Source: Leptospira langatensis
GTDB taxonomy: Bacteria > Spirochaetota > Leptospiria > Leptospirales > Leptospiraceae
Reading direction: 5' to 3'
Length of the DNA stretch: 64,000 bases
NCBI RefSeq assembly: GCF_004770615.1
Contig: NZ_RQER01000002.1
Coordinates: forward strand, 1 to 64,000
Position 1 is the first letter of the stretch. Each line of letters begins with the position of its first letter. Shown here in pieces: positions 45,344-56,217 of the stretch. The notes beneath the pieces were generated by a model, which was not told the DNA's origin, made no database searches, and was given only the letters and a program-made list of their open reading frames with translations. The position numbers were made by a program, and so were the translations under genes.

Positions 45344-45517
45344 ATGAAATACAAAATAGAGATCAATAAACTAAAAAATGGCTATATTGAAGCCAAATTG
45401 ATCGATACAGTTTCCAATAACCCAATTGAATTTAGAATTTGCGACACTGAGGAATACTTACAGGCTCAGATTGCCGACTGGCATAAAAGATTCCATATGA
45501 AAGAATCTGAGAACTAA
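45344..45517 (+). CDS. Small hypothetical protein, 57 residues
   Basis: The frame MKYKIEINKLKNGYIEAKLI to FHMKESEN is complete, with GGAG eight bases before the ATG. Codon choice looks like its neighbours, but the protein is more Lys/Ile/Asn-rich than most. It appears soluble, with two short strands then a helix (TEEYLQAQIADWHKRF). No family recognised. It lies 26 bases before the SGNH lipoprotein gene. Confidence 0.65.
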   Translation: MKYKIEINKLKNGYIEAKLIDTVSNNPIEFRICDTEEYLQAQIADWHKRFHMKESEN

Positions 45518-45542
45518 GAATCTTAAAGGGACTAAAGATCAA

Positions 45543-46286
45543 ATGAAAGCGTTAGGGATTTGTTTTTTTCTTCTTTCCCTAATATCTTGTTCTGTTTTTC
45601 AACCCAGGACAGTATACGACTATTATAACCCGGCTTTCAAATGTGTGGATAAGGTAGGTATTCGAGATTCAGAAGAATGGGAAGCCTACCAAAAATTGTA
45701 TCTGGCAGCGGTTCTCGCATATACTAAAGAGAACGAAAAATTAAAAAAAGCGAATATAGTCTTCGTTGGAAATAGCCTGATTGCAGGTATTCCTGCGGAT
45801 CTGACTCAGGCGAATTTTCCTGGTGCCGTGAACCGTGGGATCGCGGGAGATATGACGGAACTACTCCTGGACCGCCTCGATACGACCGTACTCAATCTAA
45901 AACCTTCCACAGTTATTCTAGAGATCGGCGGAAACGATATCCGAGACGGAAAATGCTTGGACTATATTGAAGGGATCCATAGAAAGTTGATCCAAAAGAT
46001 CCGGAAAGGGCTTCCGAATACCAAGATCTTGATCCTGGGAATCCCTCCGGTCCTAAGTCGAAATGTGAATTCTATTTCTCCGATCGTAAACGCATGGCTT
46101 TTGCGGATCGCAAACGAGAACCAAAACGTTCAGTTCTTGGATATCTGGCCAGAGTTCAGACAAAAAGAGATCCCTTTCATTCGAGAGGAATTGGCTCTTT
46201 CTTATAACGGCAAAAAGGACCCGATCCATATCAATAGGGACGCCTATATTATCTGGCTTCGTAAAATGAAATCCATCGTTCGATAA
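45543..46286 (+). CDS. SGNH/GDSL-type hydrolase, predicted lipoprotein
   Basis: 247 residues. The signal peptide ends at LLSLISC, a lipobox at about residue 16. The SGNH blocks are FVGNSLIAG (Gly-Asn-Ser rather than the usual Gly-Asp-Ser), NRGIAGDMT, EIGGNDIRDG and DPIHINRDAY with the catalytic Asp-His. Members are esterases or lipases acting on lipids or acylated sugars. The substrate is unknown. serB follows six bases on. Confidence 0.88.
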   Translation: MKALGICFFLLSLISCSVFQPRTVYDYYNPAFKCVDKVGIRDSEEWEAYQKLYLAAVLAYTKENEKLKKANIVFVGNSLIAGIPADLTQANFPGAVNRGIAGDMTELLLDRLDTTVLNLKPSTVILEIGGNDIRDGKCLDYIEGIHRKLIQKIRKGLPNTKILILGIPPVLSRNVNSISPIVNAWLLRIANENQNVQFLDIWPEFRQKEIPFIREELALSYNGKKDPIHINRDAYIIWLRKMKSIVR

Positions 46287-46291
46287 TCCTA

Positions 46292-47155
46292 GTGATCTTA
46301 TTCTTCAGACCTAAAAACGATTCGGATCCCGAAAATCTATCCAATCAACTTTCCCATCAAAGGAAGCAGCCTGTCCTTTTAGAAAGAAGGAAGCAAGTCT
46401 CCCAAGAGTATGTATGCGATGTTTGGAGAACAGATCTCTCTCTTTCTAGAGAGGAGTTGGTCGATCTCAGACAAGAGCTGCATAAATCAGGACAGATAGA
46501 CCTGATACAGATCCCCCAGTTTCTCCAAGGACGCACTCTATTCTGCTTCGATATGGATTCTACTCTGATCCAAGAGGAAGTCATAGACGAGCTTGCTCGA
46601 TTCGCAGGAGTCTACGATGAGGTGGCATCCGTCACAAAAGAGGCAATGGAAGGGAATCTGAATTTTATAGAGGCTCTGCGAAAACGTTGCACCTATTTGA
46701 AAGATCTCCCTTTGAGCGTTTTCGACGATCTGTATTCCAAGATCAGAGTAAATCATGGAGTGCCCGAATTACTTATAGGCCTAAAGGAAAGGAATTCCAA
46801 GACTGCTGTGTTTAGCGGCGGCTTTACGGATATATTAGAGAAATTTAAATCTAAATATGGAATCGATGAGATCCGAGCTAACTATCTGGATCGAAAAGAC
46901 GGGAAGCTCGTCGGCACTGTTTCCGGAAGAGTGGTCGATAAGAATGTGAAGAGGGATTCTCTTCTGGAATTAGGGTCCGAATTCAAGATCCCAAAATCGA
47001 ATATTGTTGCAGTCGGTGACGGCGCAAACGATCAGCTTATGTTAGAAGAGGCTGGCCTTGGGATTGGCTTTCACGCAAAAGAGGGACTGAAGTCCAAGAT
47101 CAGCAATTGGATCGATTTCGCTCCTATGGACGTATTACTTTATTTATTCGATTGA
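46292..47155 (+). CDS. serB: Phosphoserine phosphatase
   Basis: 287-residue HAD-family enzyme making serine from phosphoserine. The nucleophile motif is CFDMDSTLIQEE (Asp87, Asp89), motif II is VFSGGFTDI, and motif III/IV is VAVGDGANDQLM. The N-terminal 75 residues form a short regulatory-like extension rather than a full ACT domain. The start appears to be GTG at 46292, five bases after the lipoprotein stop. Confidence 0.93.
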   Translation: MILFFRPKNDSDPENLSNQLSHQRKQPVLLERRKQVSQEYVCDVWRTDLSLSREELVDLRQELHKSGQIDLIQIPQFLQGRTLFCFDMDSTLIQEEVIDELARFAGVYDEVASVTKEAMEGNLNFIEALRKRCTYLKDLPLSVFDDLYSKIRVNHGVPELLIGLKERNSKTAVFSGGFTDILEKFKSKYGIDEIRANYLDRKDGKLVGTVSGRVVDKNVKRDSLLELGSEFKIPKSNIVAVGDGANDQLMLEEAGLGIGFHAKEGLKSKISNWIDFAPMDVLLYLFD

Positions 47156-47264
47156 GATCGCTTTCTTTAGATAGTTGTAATCACTGTGTGGACCACGAAT
47201 CCCAAAACCTGATTGGTCTTTTTACTTTCCTTCGAATGAAGCGATTCGCAGGAACAAAAGCGTT

Positions 47265-49826
47265 TCAGTTCCCTCTGGCAGAAATCCTCTTCTTCCAATC
47301 ATCCAATAAACGTAAAGCTTCCAGTGGGGTCATGGACTCGATCGGAAGATCTGCGATCTCTTTCTTAAAGTCCTGCCAGAATTGACCTTCCGAACCCGGA
47401 GCAGGAAGATCTTGGAAAAGGGAAGGTTCCCTAGTTTGGATGCGGATCTCCTTCTTTCTGGATTCCATGTCTACTAGGATCTCGGAGGCGCGCTTTACTA
47501 CAGAATCAGGAACTCCGGCGAGCTGCGCCACATAAATCCCGAAGGATTTCTTTGCCTTACCCGGTTTCACTCTTCGGAGGAAAATGACCTTATCATCCTT
47601 CTCCACTGTTTCCATATGGATATTCCATACTCCAGGAAGGCGAGAGAGCTCCGTCAATTCATGATAGTGAGTTGCAAAGACTGTCTTTGGCCTTGGATGC
47701 ATTTCGGAAAGGCACTCCAAGATGGCCCAGGCTATACTCATTCCGTCGTATGTGGATGTCCCTCTTCCCACTTCATCAAAAAGAAGAAGGGACTGAGGAG
47801 TGCAATTCTTGAGTATATTCGCGGTCTCTTTCATTTCCACATAGAAGGTGGATTCTCCCGCGTTCAGATTATCTCCTGCACCGATCCTTGTGAACAGTCG
47901 ATCCAAAATAGGAAGTCTTGCTTTCTCGGCGGCTACACTCGCTCCGATCTGGAAAAGGATCTGGTTTAAAGCGATCTGTCTCATGAACGTGGACTTACCC
48001 GCCATATTCGGTCCAGTGAGGATGGCCACTGCATTTTCCTGACTGTCCAAGGTCACATCATTGGGAGTGAACTTGGCTCCTACCGGAAGACTCGCTTCTA
48101 CGACGGGATGACGAGAAGACCTCATTTCTAAAGAGGAATCATCGCTGAGCTCTGCTCGGATCCAGCCGAAGTTCTCTTCTGCCTTCAATAGAGAGATCTG
48201 AAAGTCTAGGTCGCCGAATTCTTCTGAGACCAAAAGCAGTTCCGAAGAATATTCCAAAACTGTTTGGACCATCTTCTCGAATTCGATCCGTTCCACTTTT
48301 TGGATGATCTCGTCCGCTTCTAAGATGGTTCTTTCGATCTCTTCTAAGCGACTCGTAGTGAATCTTTCGGAAGTAACCAGGGTTTGTTTTTTAAGATATT
48401 CTTTAGGGGCTTGTTCTGCTTGGACTCGGGAGATCTCTATGAAATAACCTACGATCTTGTTGTATTTGATCTTGAGAGTAGAGAGTCCTGTTTTCTTCTT
48501 CTCTTCCGTTTCTAATTCCAAGATCCAATCTGTTCCCTTGGTGCCAGCTTCTCTTGCCTTATCCAAAGAAGGATCGAACCCATCCTTCAAAAATTTTCCA
48601 TTTCCGAGGATTACAGGCAGTTCGTCCGTATGGATCCTGCTTTCAATATAATCTTTTAGAGAATCCAGTTTTTCTGGTTTAGTAATCGGATATCCTAATG
48701 GGGAAAGTGTAGACTGCAGGGAATCCAAGGTCTCTATAGAAGAGAGGATGGTTTTGAAGTCTCTCGGATAAGGTTTATTCCCTCTGAATCTTCCCAGGAT
48801 CCTTTCCAGATCTCCTAGGTCCCGAAGCACTTGGGTTAATTGGACAAGAGGGATCTTCTTGATAATATCTTGCTTTTCCCATCTGGATCTTAAGATCGCA
48901 GGATCGGTTTCCGGAAATAGGATCCTTTGTTTGAGTACTCGTTTGCCTTTGGCGGTACTACAGAAATTCAAAACAGAGAATAGAGTATGACCCTTATCGT
49001 CTTTCTCGTTCTCGATCAGTTCCAGATTTAGAATGGTCTCTCTGTCCATCTCTAAATAAGAACCTGTCTGCAAGATGCGAGGTTCTCGAAGTGTTAGGGT
49101 TCCGTCCCTATAATTCTCTCTAATATAATATTCCAGACATTTCGTTACGATCTGGAAGGGATCCTTTGCCTGATCCGTATTCAGCTTGGCCTCGTCTAGA
49201 ACGGTAAGGGGTCGCTCACCGAAATTCTGCCAAGAACGGATCTTTTCCAGGTCCTTGGAAAAGACGCAGATCTCGCTTGGTCTAAATTTTACTAATTCAC
49301 TTTCCAATACCTCCGTTTTGGAGATGGGAACCGCGAAATGAAGAGCCTCTCCTGTGGAAACGTCCGCCATTCCCACGAAGATAAGAGCGGCCTTAGGAAC
49401 GATCGCACAGAGATAATTGTTCTGAAAGCCGGAGAGTAAGTGTTCTTCGATCACTGTTCCGGGAGTGATGATCCTCACAACATCTCTAGTCATGAGTTTC
49501 GTATTTCCGTCTTCCGGTCTGGACTGTTCGCAAACCGCTATCTTTTTTCCTGCAGAAAGAAGTTTGGAGATATATCCGTCCTTGCTATGAAATGGAATGC
49601 CGCACATGGGCACGGAGTTCTGGCGCTTGGTAAGTGCAATGTCCAGAATAGAAGAAGCGATCTTAGCGTCTTCTAAGAACATCTCGTAAAAGTCACCCAT
49701 CCGAAAGAATAGAATGGAATCCGGAAACTTGGCCTTGATCTCCAGATACTGACGCATCATGGGAGTATCCAAGGCCTCTGTTAGATCCGGGGTATTATTT
49801 TCCGTTGTTTGCGCTTCTTTTGGCAT
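47265..49826 (-). CDS. mutS: DNA mismatch repair protein MutS
   Basis: 853-residue mismatch recognition ATPase. The mismatch-wedge motif is FFRMGDFYEMF near residue 39, and the ATPase has Walker A TGPNMAGKST at about 603-612, LLFDEVGRGTSTYDG, and the ATHYHELTEL switch. Length and all five domains fit MutS1. Its start lies inside the 3' end of trpF, overlapping by 32 bases. mutL is not in the window. Confidence 0.97.
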   Translation of the reverse strand: MPKEAQTTENNTPDLTEALDTPMMRQYLEIKAKFPDSILFFRMGDFYEMFLEDAKIASSILDIALTKRQNSVPMCGIPFHSKDGYISKLLSAGKKIAVCEQSRPEDGNTKLMTRDVVRIITPGTVIEEHLLSGFQNNYLCAIVPKAALIFVGMADVSTGEALHFAVPISKTEVLESELVKFRPSEICVFSKDLEKIRSWQNFGERPLTVLDEAKLNTDQAKDPFQIVTKCLEYYIRENYRDGTLTLREPRILQTGSYLEMDRETILNLELIENEKDDKGHTLFSVLNFCSTAKGKRVLKQRILFPETDPAILRSRWEKQDIIKKIPLVQLTQVLRDLGDLERILGRFRGNKPYPRDFKTILSSIETLDSLQSTLSPLGYPITKPEKLDSLKDYIESRIHTDELPVILGNGKFLKDGFDPSLDKAREAGTKGTDWILELETEEKKKTGLSTLKIKYNKIVGYFIEISRVQAEQAPKEYLKKQTLVTSERFTTSRLEEIERTILEADEIIQKVERIEFEKMVQTVLEYSSELLLVSEEFGDLDFQISLLKAEENFGWIRAELSDDSSLEMRSSRHPVVEASLPVGAKFTPNDVTLDSQENAVAILTGPNMAGKSTFMRQIALNQILFQIGASVAAEKARLPILDRLFTRIGAGDNLNAGESTFYVEMKETANILKNCTPQSLLLFDEVGRGTSTYDGMSIAWAILECLSEMHPRPKTVFATHYHELTELSRLPGVWNIHMETVEKDDKVIFLRRVKPGKAKKSFGIYVAQLAGVPDSVVKRASEILVDMESRKKEIRIQTREPSLFQDLPAPGSEGQFWQDFKKEIADLPIESMTPLEALRLLDDWKKRISARGN

Positions 49827-50457
49827 TTTGAATGAATTTCCGAATAAGATTTGGGTCCTTGACCCCAGGAGAAGATTCCACTCCGCTTGCTACGTCAACT
49901 CCGTACGCTCCCGTCTGCGCTAGAGCCTCGGAAACGTTCTCAGGATTGAGGCCTCCTGCAAGCAAGTAGGGACGTTTGACCTCGCTTACATATTCCCAAG
50001 GAAAGCGTTCGCCGGTTCCTCCTCCCGCCGCAGGATTAAAGCTATCTAGTATTAATAAATTCGAATCTAAAAAAGAAAGGGAATCATCACTTACGGGACC
50101 CTTTACTCTATAAGAAATGATCCTGGCGTCTCTCTCTTGGTACAATGGAGAAGTATTTCCGGGCGCCAAACAATCATCGCTAACGTATTGAACATAATCG
50201 TACTCTAGATTTTTTAATATGGATTCTATGAAGGAACCGGACGATTTATAAAATAGGAATACGATTTTAGGTCGCAAAAAAGACGGAACCGATGTATATA
50301 AGTAAGTTACCAGAATTTCCGCTTCTTTCGGGGAGACTAGTCTGGGGCTGGAAGACACGAAGTTGAGACCGATGAGATCGGCTCCTTCTTCTATGCTAAC
50401 TTTGAGATCGTCTACTTGGCGTAATCCGCAGATTTTTACTTTCGGGAGTTGGGACAT
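49795..50457 (-). CDS. trpF: Phosphoribosylanthranilate isomerase
   Basis: 220-residue TIM-barrel enzyme of tryptophan synthesis. VKICGLRQVDDL carries the catalytic cysteine, GLNFVSSSPRLVS follows, LDSFNPAAGGGTGERFPW is the phosphate-binding stretch and YLLAGGLNPENV to GVDVASGVESSPGVKD completes the barrel. Other trp genes are not nearby. It is upstream of and overlapping mutS. Confidence 0.95.
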   Translation of the reverse strand: MSQLPKVKICGLRQVDDLKVSIEEGADLIGLNFVSSSPRLVSPKEAEILVTYLYTSVPSFLRPKIVFLFYKSSGSFIESILKNLEYDYVQYVSDDCLAPGNTSPLYQERDARIISYRVKGPVSDDSLSFLDSNLLILDSFNPAAGGGTGERFPWEYVSEVKRPYLLAGGLNPENVSEALAQTGAYGVDVASGVESSPGVKDPNLIRKFIQNAKRSANNGK

Positions 50458-50502
50458 GCAGTTCTATTTTCTATACAAGACCAGGACTTCCTCAAGTCAA
50501 GT

Positions 50503-51198
50503 ATGATCACCCATCGCTTTTTTCTAGAAGATAAAAGAAGCCTCCGGCTCCTGGTTTTAGGGAGTCGAGAAATCTCAGGTGATTCCACGGATCCAGAATA
50601 TATCCGATCCAAGGTCTCTCAGGCGACCCAAATCCCAGGAAGTGAGATCTTTCTCATCGGCCAGGAACATGGGACTACTGTGATCGAAGCGGAGGGGACT
50701 GCCGACGGAGTTCCTACGGGAGATGCTTTATTCACGACCCAGCCCAAAAAGATCCTAGTCGTAAAGACTGCAGATTGCCTTCCTATTTTCTTTTGGACAG
50801 GAAGACCGGCAGTGGTTGGGGTCATTCATTCCGGGTGGAAGGGGACTCTTGCCGGGATTACTGAAAAGACCTTGGGCGTCGTACAGAAAAAGTATGGGAT
50901 TGATCTGGAACTCGTGCATTTCTATTTGGGACCGTATGCCACAGGAAAAAATTATGAAGTAGGGGAAGATGTTGCTTCTCTCTTTAGAAAAGAAGTCCCT
51001 AATTCTCTGAAGCTGGCGACCGAGCCCGGAAAGTTCTTATTGGAACAAAAAATATTTCTGACCCATAGGATCAAAAGTTTGGGAGTACAGCCTTTTTTGG
51101 AAACGGCGGGGGTTTGTACAATGAATGCGAATTCGGGTTACTTCAGTCATAGAAGAGGGGATACGAATCGAAACCTGAATTGCATTTGGCTGGAGTAA
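50503..51198 (+). CDS. YfiH/laccase-domain protein
   Basis: About 231 residues of the YfiH/PgeF family, linked to purine nucleoside or peptidoglycan-precursor chemistry and once called multicopper polyphenol oxidase. The metal-binding motifs KTADCLPIFF, VIHSGWKGTLAG and NSGYFSHRRG (conserved Cys and His) are present. I take the ATG at 50503; a TTG at 50449 would overlap the divergent trpF start. Confidence 0.88.
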   Translation: MITHRFFLEDKRSLRLLVLGSREISGDSTDPEYIRSKVSQATQIPGSEIFLIGQEHGTTVIEAEGTADGVPTGDALFTTQPKKILVVKTADCLPIFFWTGRPAVVGVIHSGWKGTLAGITEKTLGVVQKKYGIDLELVHFYLGPYATGKNYEVGEDVASLFRKEVPNSLKLATEPGKFLLEQKIFLTHRIKSLGVQPFLETAGVCTMNANSGYFSHRRGDTNRNLNCIWLE

Positions 51199-51222
51199 TA
51201 TCTACCCCAACCTCAAAGAGTT

Positions 51223-51630
51223 TTATACCTTAATTGCCTTGCGAACGGTAGCGTTTGCTTTTTCTAAAACCTTCTCTCGTTTGATGGGCTTCACGATATA
51301 ATCCATGACTCCACCGTCGGTCAGGTTCTTGATCACTGCAGGAGTGTTCTCGTCAGTGATCACGATCACTCTTGGAAGAACTCCCATATCCTTCATTTCA
51401 TAGAATGCAGCAAATCCGTCTAGGACAGGAAGATGAAGATCCAAGGTAATCAGATCTACCTTGCGATTGTCCTTATACATGTTCAGAAGTTCTTTACCAG
51501 TTTCGGCAAATCCGACTACTTCGTAACCTTCGGATTCCAAGATCTGCGCCAATTGCTTGGCTTGGAATTTGGAATTTTCCGCAATGATTACCTGATACGG
51601 TCTTCCGGAAGGAGCTACTCCGCCTTTCAT
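51223..51630 (-). CDS. Single-domain response regulator (CheY-like)
   Basis: 135-residue receiver domain. The phospho-acceptor aspartate is in LITLDLHLPVLDG, the switch Thr in VITDEN and the lysine in YIVKPIKRE. The acidic pair at the N-terminus is Glu-Asn (IIAENSKF) rather than Asp-Asp, which may lower magnesium binding. There is no output domain, so it would act by protein contact. No sensor kinase is adjacent; leuB lies 30 bases upstream on the same strand. Confidence 0.9.
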   Translation of the reverse strand: MKGGVAPSGRPYQVIIAENSKFQAKQLAQILESEGYEVVGFAETGKELLNMYKDNRKVDLITLDLHLPVLDGFAAFYEMKDMGVLPRVIVITDENTPAVIKNLTDGGVMDYIVKPIKREKVLEKANATVRKAIKV

Positions 51631-51660
51631 CTAGTCACCATCCCCGTTTATTCAAGAAAT

Positions 51661-52758
<1,098 letters not shown>

Positions 52759-53979
52759 CTATTGGTTTTGAAAATGGGTTAGGACGGATTCCAAGATATC
52801 CAGTCCTTCGTTTAAATACTGAGTGGAGATCGTAAGTGCAGGCATGATACGAATGACGGTATCTCCAGTTGCGTTTACGATCAGACCTTTTTCTAGGCAA
52901 AGCTCGGCTACGGGGCGAGAAGGAATGCTAAGTTCCACACCTATATGCAGTCCTTTTCCTCTGATCTCTTTTACGATCTTTAGTTTGTCCTTGATCTGAT
53001 GCAGACGGCTGAATGCGATTTCGGAGCAGGAGTTTACATTCGCTAGAACGTCTCTCGTCTGAATAATACGAATGGTTTCATACGCGATTGCCGCTCCTAG
53101 ATGATTTCCTCCGAAGGTAGTTCCATGAGTTCCTTTTGCGAGAACGCTTTGGTATTTTTCGGCGATGATAAGTGCTCCGATCGGAAATCCGGACCCAAGA
53201 CCCTTCGCAAGCATCATCACGTCCGGAGAAAATCCAAATGTTTCGAATGCGAACATGGTTCCTGTTCTGCCGAAGCCTGTTTGTATCTCGTCTAGAATAA
53301 GGAGTGCTTCGTTCTCTAGAGTTAACTCTCTTGCAAGGTTCATGTAGCCGTGAGTCAACGGAATGATCCCGCTCTCTCCTAAGATAGGCTCCGCAACAAA
53401 TGCAACCACTCTTCCTGCAAATCTTTCGAATGCGGCGACTAGTTCTTCTTCGTCGTTTGCCGTTACGAATTCGATCCCGTCTAGAAGCTTTCCGAAACCT
53501 GTATGCAATTTCTTTTGACCGGTCAAACTGATCCCGGATACCGACCTTCCATGAAAGCTTTTGTGCAAGGAGAGGATGACCGGATCATGGATCTGTTTTT
53601 GTTCCGCATACGCCCTTGCTAGTTTGAATGCAGCCTCGGTTGCCTCCGTTCCGGAATTGCATAGGAATACCTTTCCCGGAAATGTATTCAGGATGAGAAG
53701 TTCTGCAAGTTTGGATGCTTCTTCCGAATAGAACCAATTGGAAGTATGCATGAGTTTATCGATCTGTGTGCGGATGGCCTCAATAATATCCGGATCGCTA
53801 TGACCTAGATTGGTTACCGCAACTCCGCATAGAAAATCGATGTATTGCTTATTGTTCTGATCGAATAGTAATTCGTTCACTCCGTAGCGGAAGGCCACGG
53901 GATATCGATTGAACAGATCTAAAAGGTATTTGTCTGTAAGTTCTTTGGTTGCTTGGAATTCGCTAGCTGTATCGTTCAT
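52759..53979 (-). CDS. argD: Acetylornithine aminotransferase-like, class III
   Basis: 406-residue class III PLP aminotransferase. [65 protein letters not shown] and the lysine in [17 protein letters not shown] match ArgD; the similar ornithine and succinylornithine transaminases cannot be excluded. It overlaps the phosphohexomutase gene by four bases. Confidence 0.9.
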   Translation of the reverse strand: MNDTASEFQATKELTDKYLLDLFNRYPVAFRYGVNELLFDQNNKQYIDFLCGVAVTNLGHSDPDIIEAIRTQIDKLMHTSNWFYSEEASKLAELLILNTFPGKVFLCNSGTEATEAAFKLARAYAEQKQIHDPVILSLHKSFHGRSVSGISLTGQKKLHTGFGKLLDGIEFVTANDEEELVAAFERFAGRVVAFVAEPILGESGIIPLTHGYMNLARELTLENEALLILDEIQTGFGRTGTMFAFETFGFSPDVMMLAKGLGSGFPIGALIIAEKYQSVLAKGTHGTTFGGNHLGAAIAYETIRIIQTRDVLANVNSCSEIAFSRLHQIKDKLKIVKEIRGKGLHIGVELSIPSRPVAELCLEKGLIVNATGDTVIRIMPALTISTQYLNEGLDILESVLTHFQNQ

Positions 53980-55745
53980 TTTAGACCTGCCAATTGTAAA
54001 AATAATGTTTCTGTTTCCTTCAATTCCTCTAATAACTCTTTTGTGAGTTCTGGAATTTCCGATTCTTTCTTGGGAGATTTCCCACTCTTGAAAGAAGAAT
54101 AGATCTTGATCTTAGGTTCCGTCCCGGAGGGACGAATGGTAAGTTTCGCAGAGCCTTCTAATTCCAGCTGGATCACATCGGAAGCAGGAAGACCGGAGAA
54201 TGCGGATTTGGATGCGCTTCCTTTTACGGTCTTACTCTTGAAATCCAAGAATCCGATGACTTTTCGTTTTCCTAATGTCTTTCCTATCAGATCGTTCTCT
54301 CTTAGGGATTGCAGGGAGTCTTGGATCTTCTTCTTGCCTGCGAGACCTTCTAGGGTCAATGACTTGAGTCCTTCTTGGTAGAGACCATATTTCAGATAGA
54401 TCTCGTTCATATACGAAACAAGATCCTTTTTCTCCGCCAATACTTCTACGAGTAGAAGCGCGGAAGAAAGGCTATCCTTATCTCTCACGAAGTTTACAGG
54501 AAGGTATCCATAGGATTCTTCCCCGCCGAATAGGAAATACTGGGTCTTACTCTTGTCGAGTTTTCCCATTACCTCTGCGATGAACTTGAATCCGGTCAGA
54601 ACATTCTTGAGTGCCAGTTTATTCTTCTTTGCGATCTCGGCTTGCAGATCCGTGGTGACCACTGTCTTTACTAATACAGGTTTTTTTCCCTTCTTAGGTT
54701 TGGCTGAGACCTTCTCAGCCAAATATGCTGCCAGAATGGAACCGATCTGGTTCCCGTTCAGAAGAGTGTATCCACCTTCCTTGTTCTTTACCCCAATTCC
54801 GAGTCTGTCCGCATCCGGATCGGTGGCTATAAATGCGTCCGCTCCGATCTTTTCGGAAAGCTTTTGGCTGAGAGCGAGGGCTTCTGGCTCTTCCGGATTC
54901 GGGAATTTTACGGTTGGGAATTCTCCGTCCGGATCTTTTTGCTCCGGCACGAGTGTTACGTTCTTATATCCGAAATCATTTAATAATTTCTTCATATAGT
55001 ATCCGCCTGTACCGTGTAGAGGGGAATATACCAAACGAATTTGGGATCTTTCTTTTGCTGTAACCTTGGCGGATACGATCCCGGATTTCTTCAGATCCTT
55101 GAGATAACTTGCAAAGCAATCGGCTCCCGCTTTTGCGACTAGCTTTTTGTAAGCCGCTTCCTTGGGAGAAAGGAATTGGATCTCATTCCAGTCTTGGATC
55201 TTTTCGATGAGTGAAATGATCTTCTTGTCGTCCGGAGGAGCAAGCTGTTCTCCTTTTGCAAGATAGGCTTTGAACCCATTGTACTCGGGAGGATTATGAG
55301 AAGCGGTAAGGACCACTCCTCCGGTTGCCTTATAATAACGAACTGCATAAGAGAGTAGAGGAGTGGGCGCTACTTCTGAAAATAAGATGACCTTGATCCC
55401 ATGGGCCGCCGCAACACCCGCAGTGACCTCTGCAAATTCTTTGGACCTTCTTCTGGAATCATAAGCAATGACTAGGATGGGTTTCTTGGATTTCTTTACC
55501 AAATACCGAGAAAAGCCTAAGGCAGCTTTGCCAACGGTGAATTCATTCATTCTACCGATGCCATTTCCGATCCTTCCCCTCATTCCTCCGGTCCCGAATT
55601 CTAAGGGAACGGTATAGGCCTCGATCTCCAAACCGGAGACTTCTCCCTTTTGAAAACGGCCAAGGATGGACTTCGCTTCTTCTTGCACCTTCGGAGGGAA
55701 AGGGGCCTTAGTCCAGGATTCGATTAATTTGGATTCTGTAGCCAT
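53976..55745 (-). CDS. Phosphoglucomutase/phosphomannomutase family protein
   Basis: 589-residue alpha-D-phosphohexomutase. The phosphoserine loop is [16 protein letters not shown], the metal loop is [10 protein letters not shown], the sugar loop is [10 protein letters not shown] and the phosphate loop is [12 protein letters not shown]. The length fits the PGM2/PMM2-like (PgcA) type that also has phosphopentomutase members. It would interconvert hexose 1- and 6-phosphates. Confidence 0.93.
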   Translation of the reverse strand: MATESKLIESWTKAPFPPKVQEEAKSILGRFQKGEVSGLEIEAYTVPLEFGTGGMRGRIGNGIGRMNEFTVGKAALGFSRYLVKKSKKPILVIAYDSRRRSKEFAEVTAGVAAAHGIKVILFSEVAPTPLLSYAVRYYKATGGVVLTASHNPPEYNGFKAYLAKGEQLAPPDDKKIISLIEKIQDWNEIQFLSPKEAAYKKLVAKAGADCFASYLKDLKKSGIVSAKVTAKERSQIRLVYSPLHGTGGYYMKKLLNDFGYKNVTLVPEQKDPDGEFPTVKFPNPEEPEALALSQKLSEKIGADAFIATDPDADRLGIGVKNKEGGYTLLNGNQIGSILAAYLAEKVSAKPKKGKKPVLVKTVVTTDLQAEIAKKNKLALKNVLTGFKFIAEVMGKLDKSKTQYFLFGGEESYGYLPVNFVRDKDSLSSALLLVEVLAEKKDLVSYMNEIYLKYGLYQEGLKSLTLEGLAGKKKIQDSLQSLRENDLIGKTLGKRKVIGFLDFKSKTVKGSASKSAFSGLPASDVIQLELEGSAKLTIRPSGTEPKIKIYSSFKSGKSPKKESEIPELTKELLEELKETETLFLQLAGLK

Positions 55746-55827
55746 ATGTTTCTCTAGTTCGCCCTTACTTGGAATAAAAATTCTAGTTCTTCCTGGTTCA
55801 AGACGTTTTTTCGCCGATTCTAGAAGT

Positions 55828-56193
55828 ATGGAATCTAACGAACTTTCTCGCGAACAACATAGAGAACTGGACTCTCTTCGAGCCGTTTTGAGAAATATTT
55901 CCTTTCTTCTCTTTTTACTTTCTGGGCTTCTCGCCTTCGGAGCGTTTTTTAGAGAGAATCCGGGGAAGATCCTCCTTTTCTCCCTCTCTGCACTCTTGTT
56001 CTTTATTTTGGGGATCCTAGGATATGGGGCCTCTATCTCCTTTCGTAAGTCCTTGGCCTTGGACGATCGGGATCCGGAGCAGTTCCTATATGCTTTGAAG
56101 GACCTACGATATTTCTTAAGTTGGATCTCCTATGTGCTACTCGGTCTGTTCTTACTTTCTTTTTTCGGCGCTTTCGCCTTGCTTCTTTCTTGA
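55828..56193 (+). CDS. Hypothetical membrane protein
   Basis: 121 residues with four membrane segments arranged as two close pairs (about 24-42, 49-69, 93-118) and charged loops. I do not recognise a family. I use the ATG at 55828; a longer frame from 55666 overlaps the divergent mutase. The next gene starts 24 bases downstream. Confidence 0.65.
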   Translation: MESNELSREQHRELDSLRAVLRNISFLLFLLSGLLAFGAFFRENPGKILLFSLSALLFFILGILGYGASISFRKSLALDDRDPEQFLYALKDLRYFLSWISYVLLGLFLLSFFGAFALLLS

Positions 56194-56217
56194 TCGGAAG
56201 AAGTCTGACTCTTTGGT

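Noticed and set aside
47202..47225. CCAA/TTGG stem followed by T-rich bases between serB and mutS
   Set aside because: Only four pairs in the stem; too weak to call a terminator.
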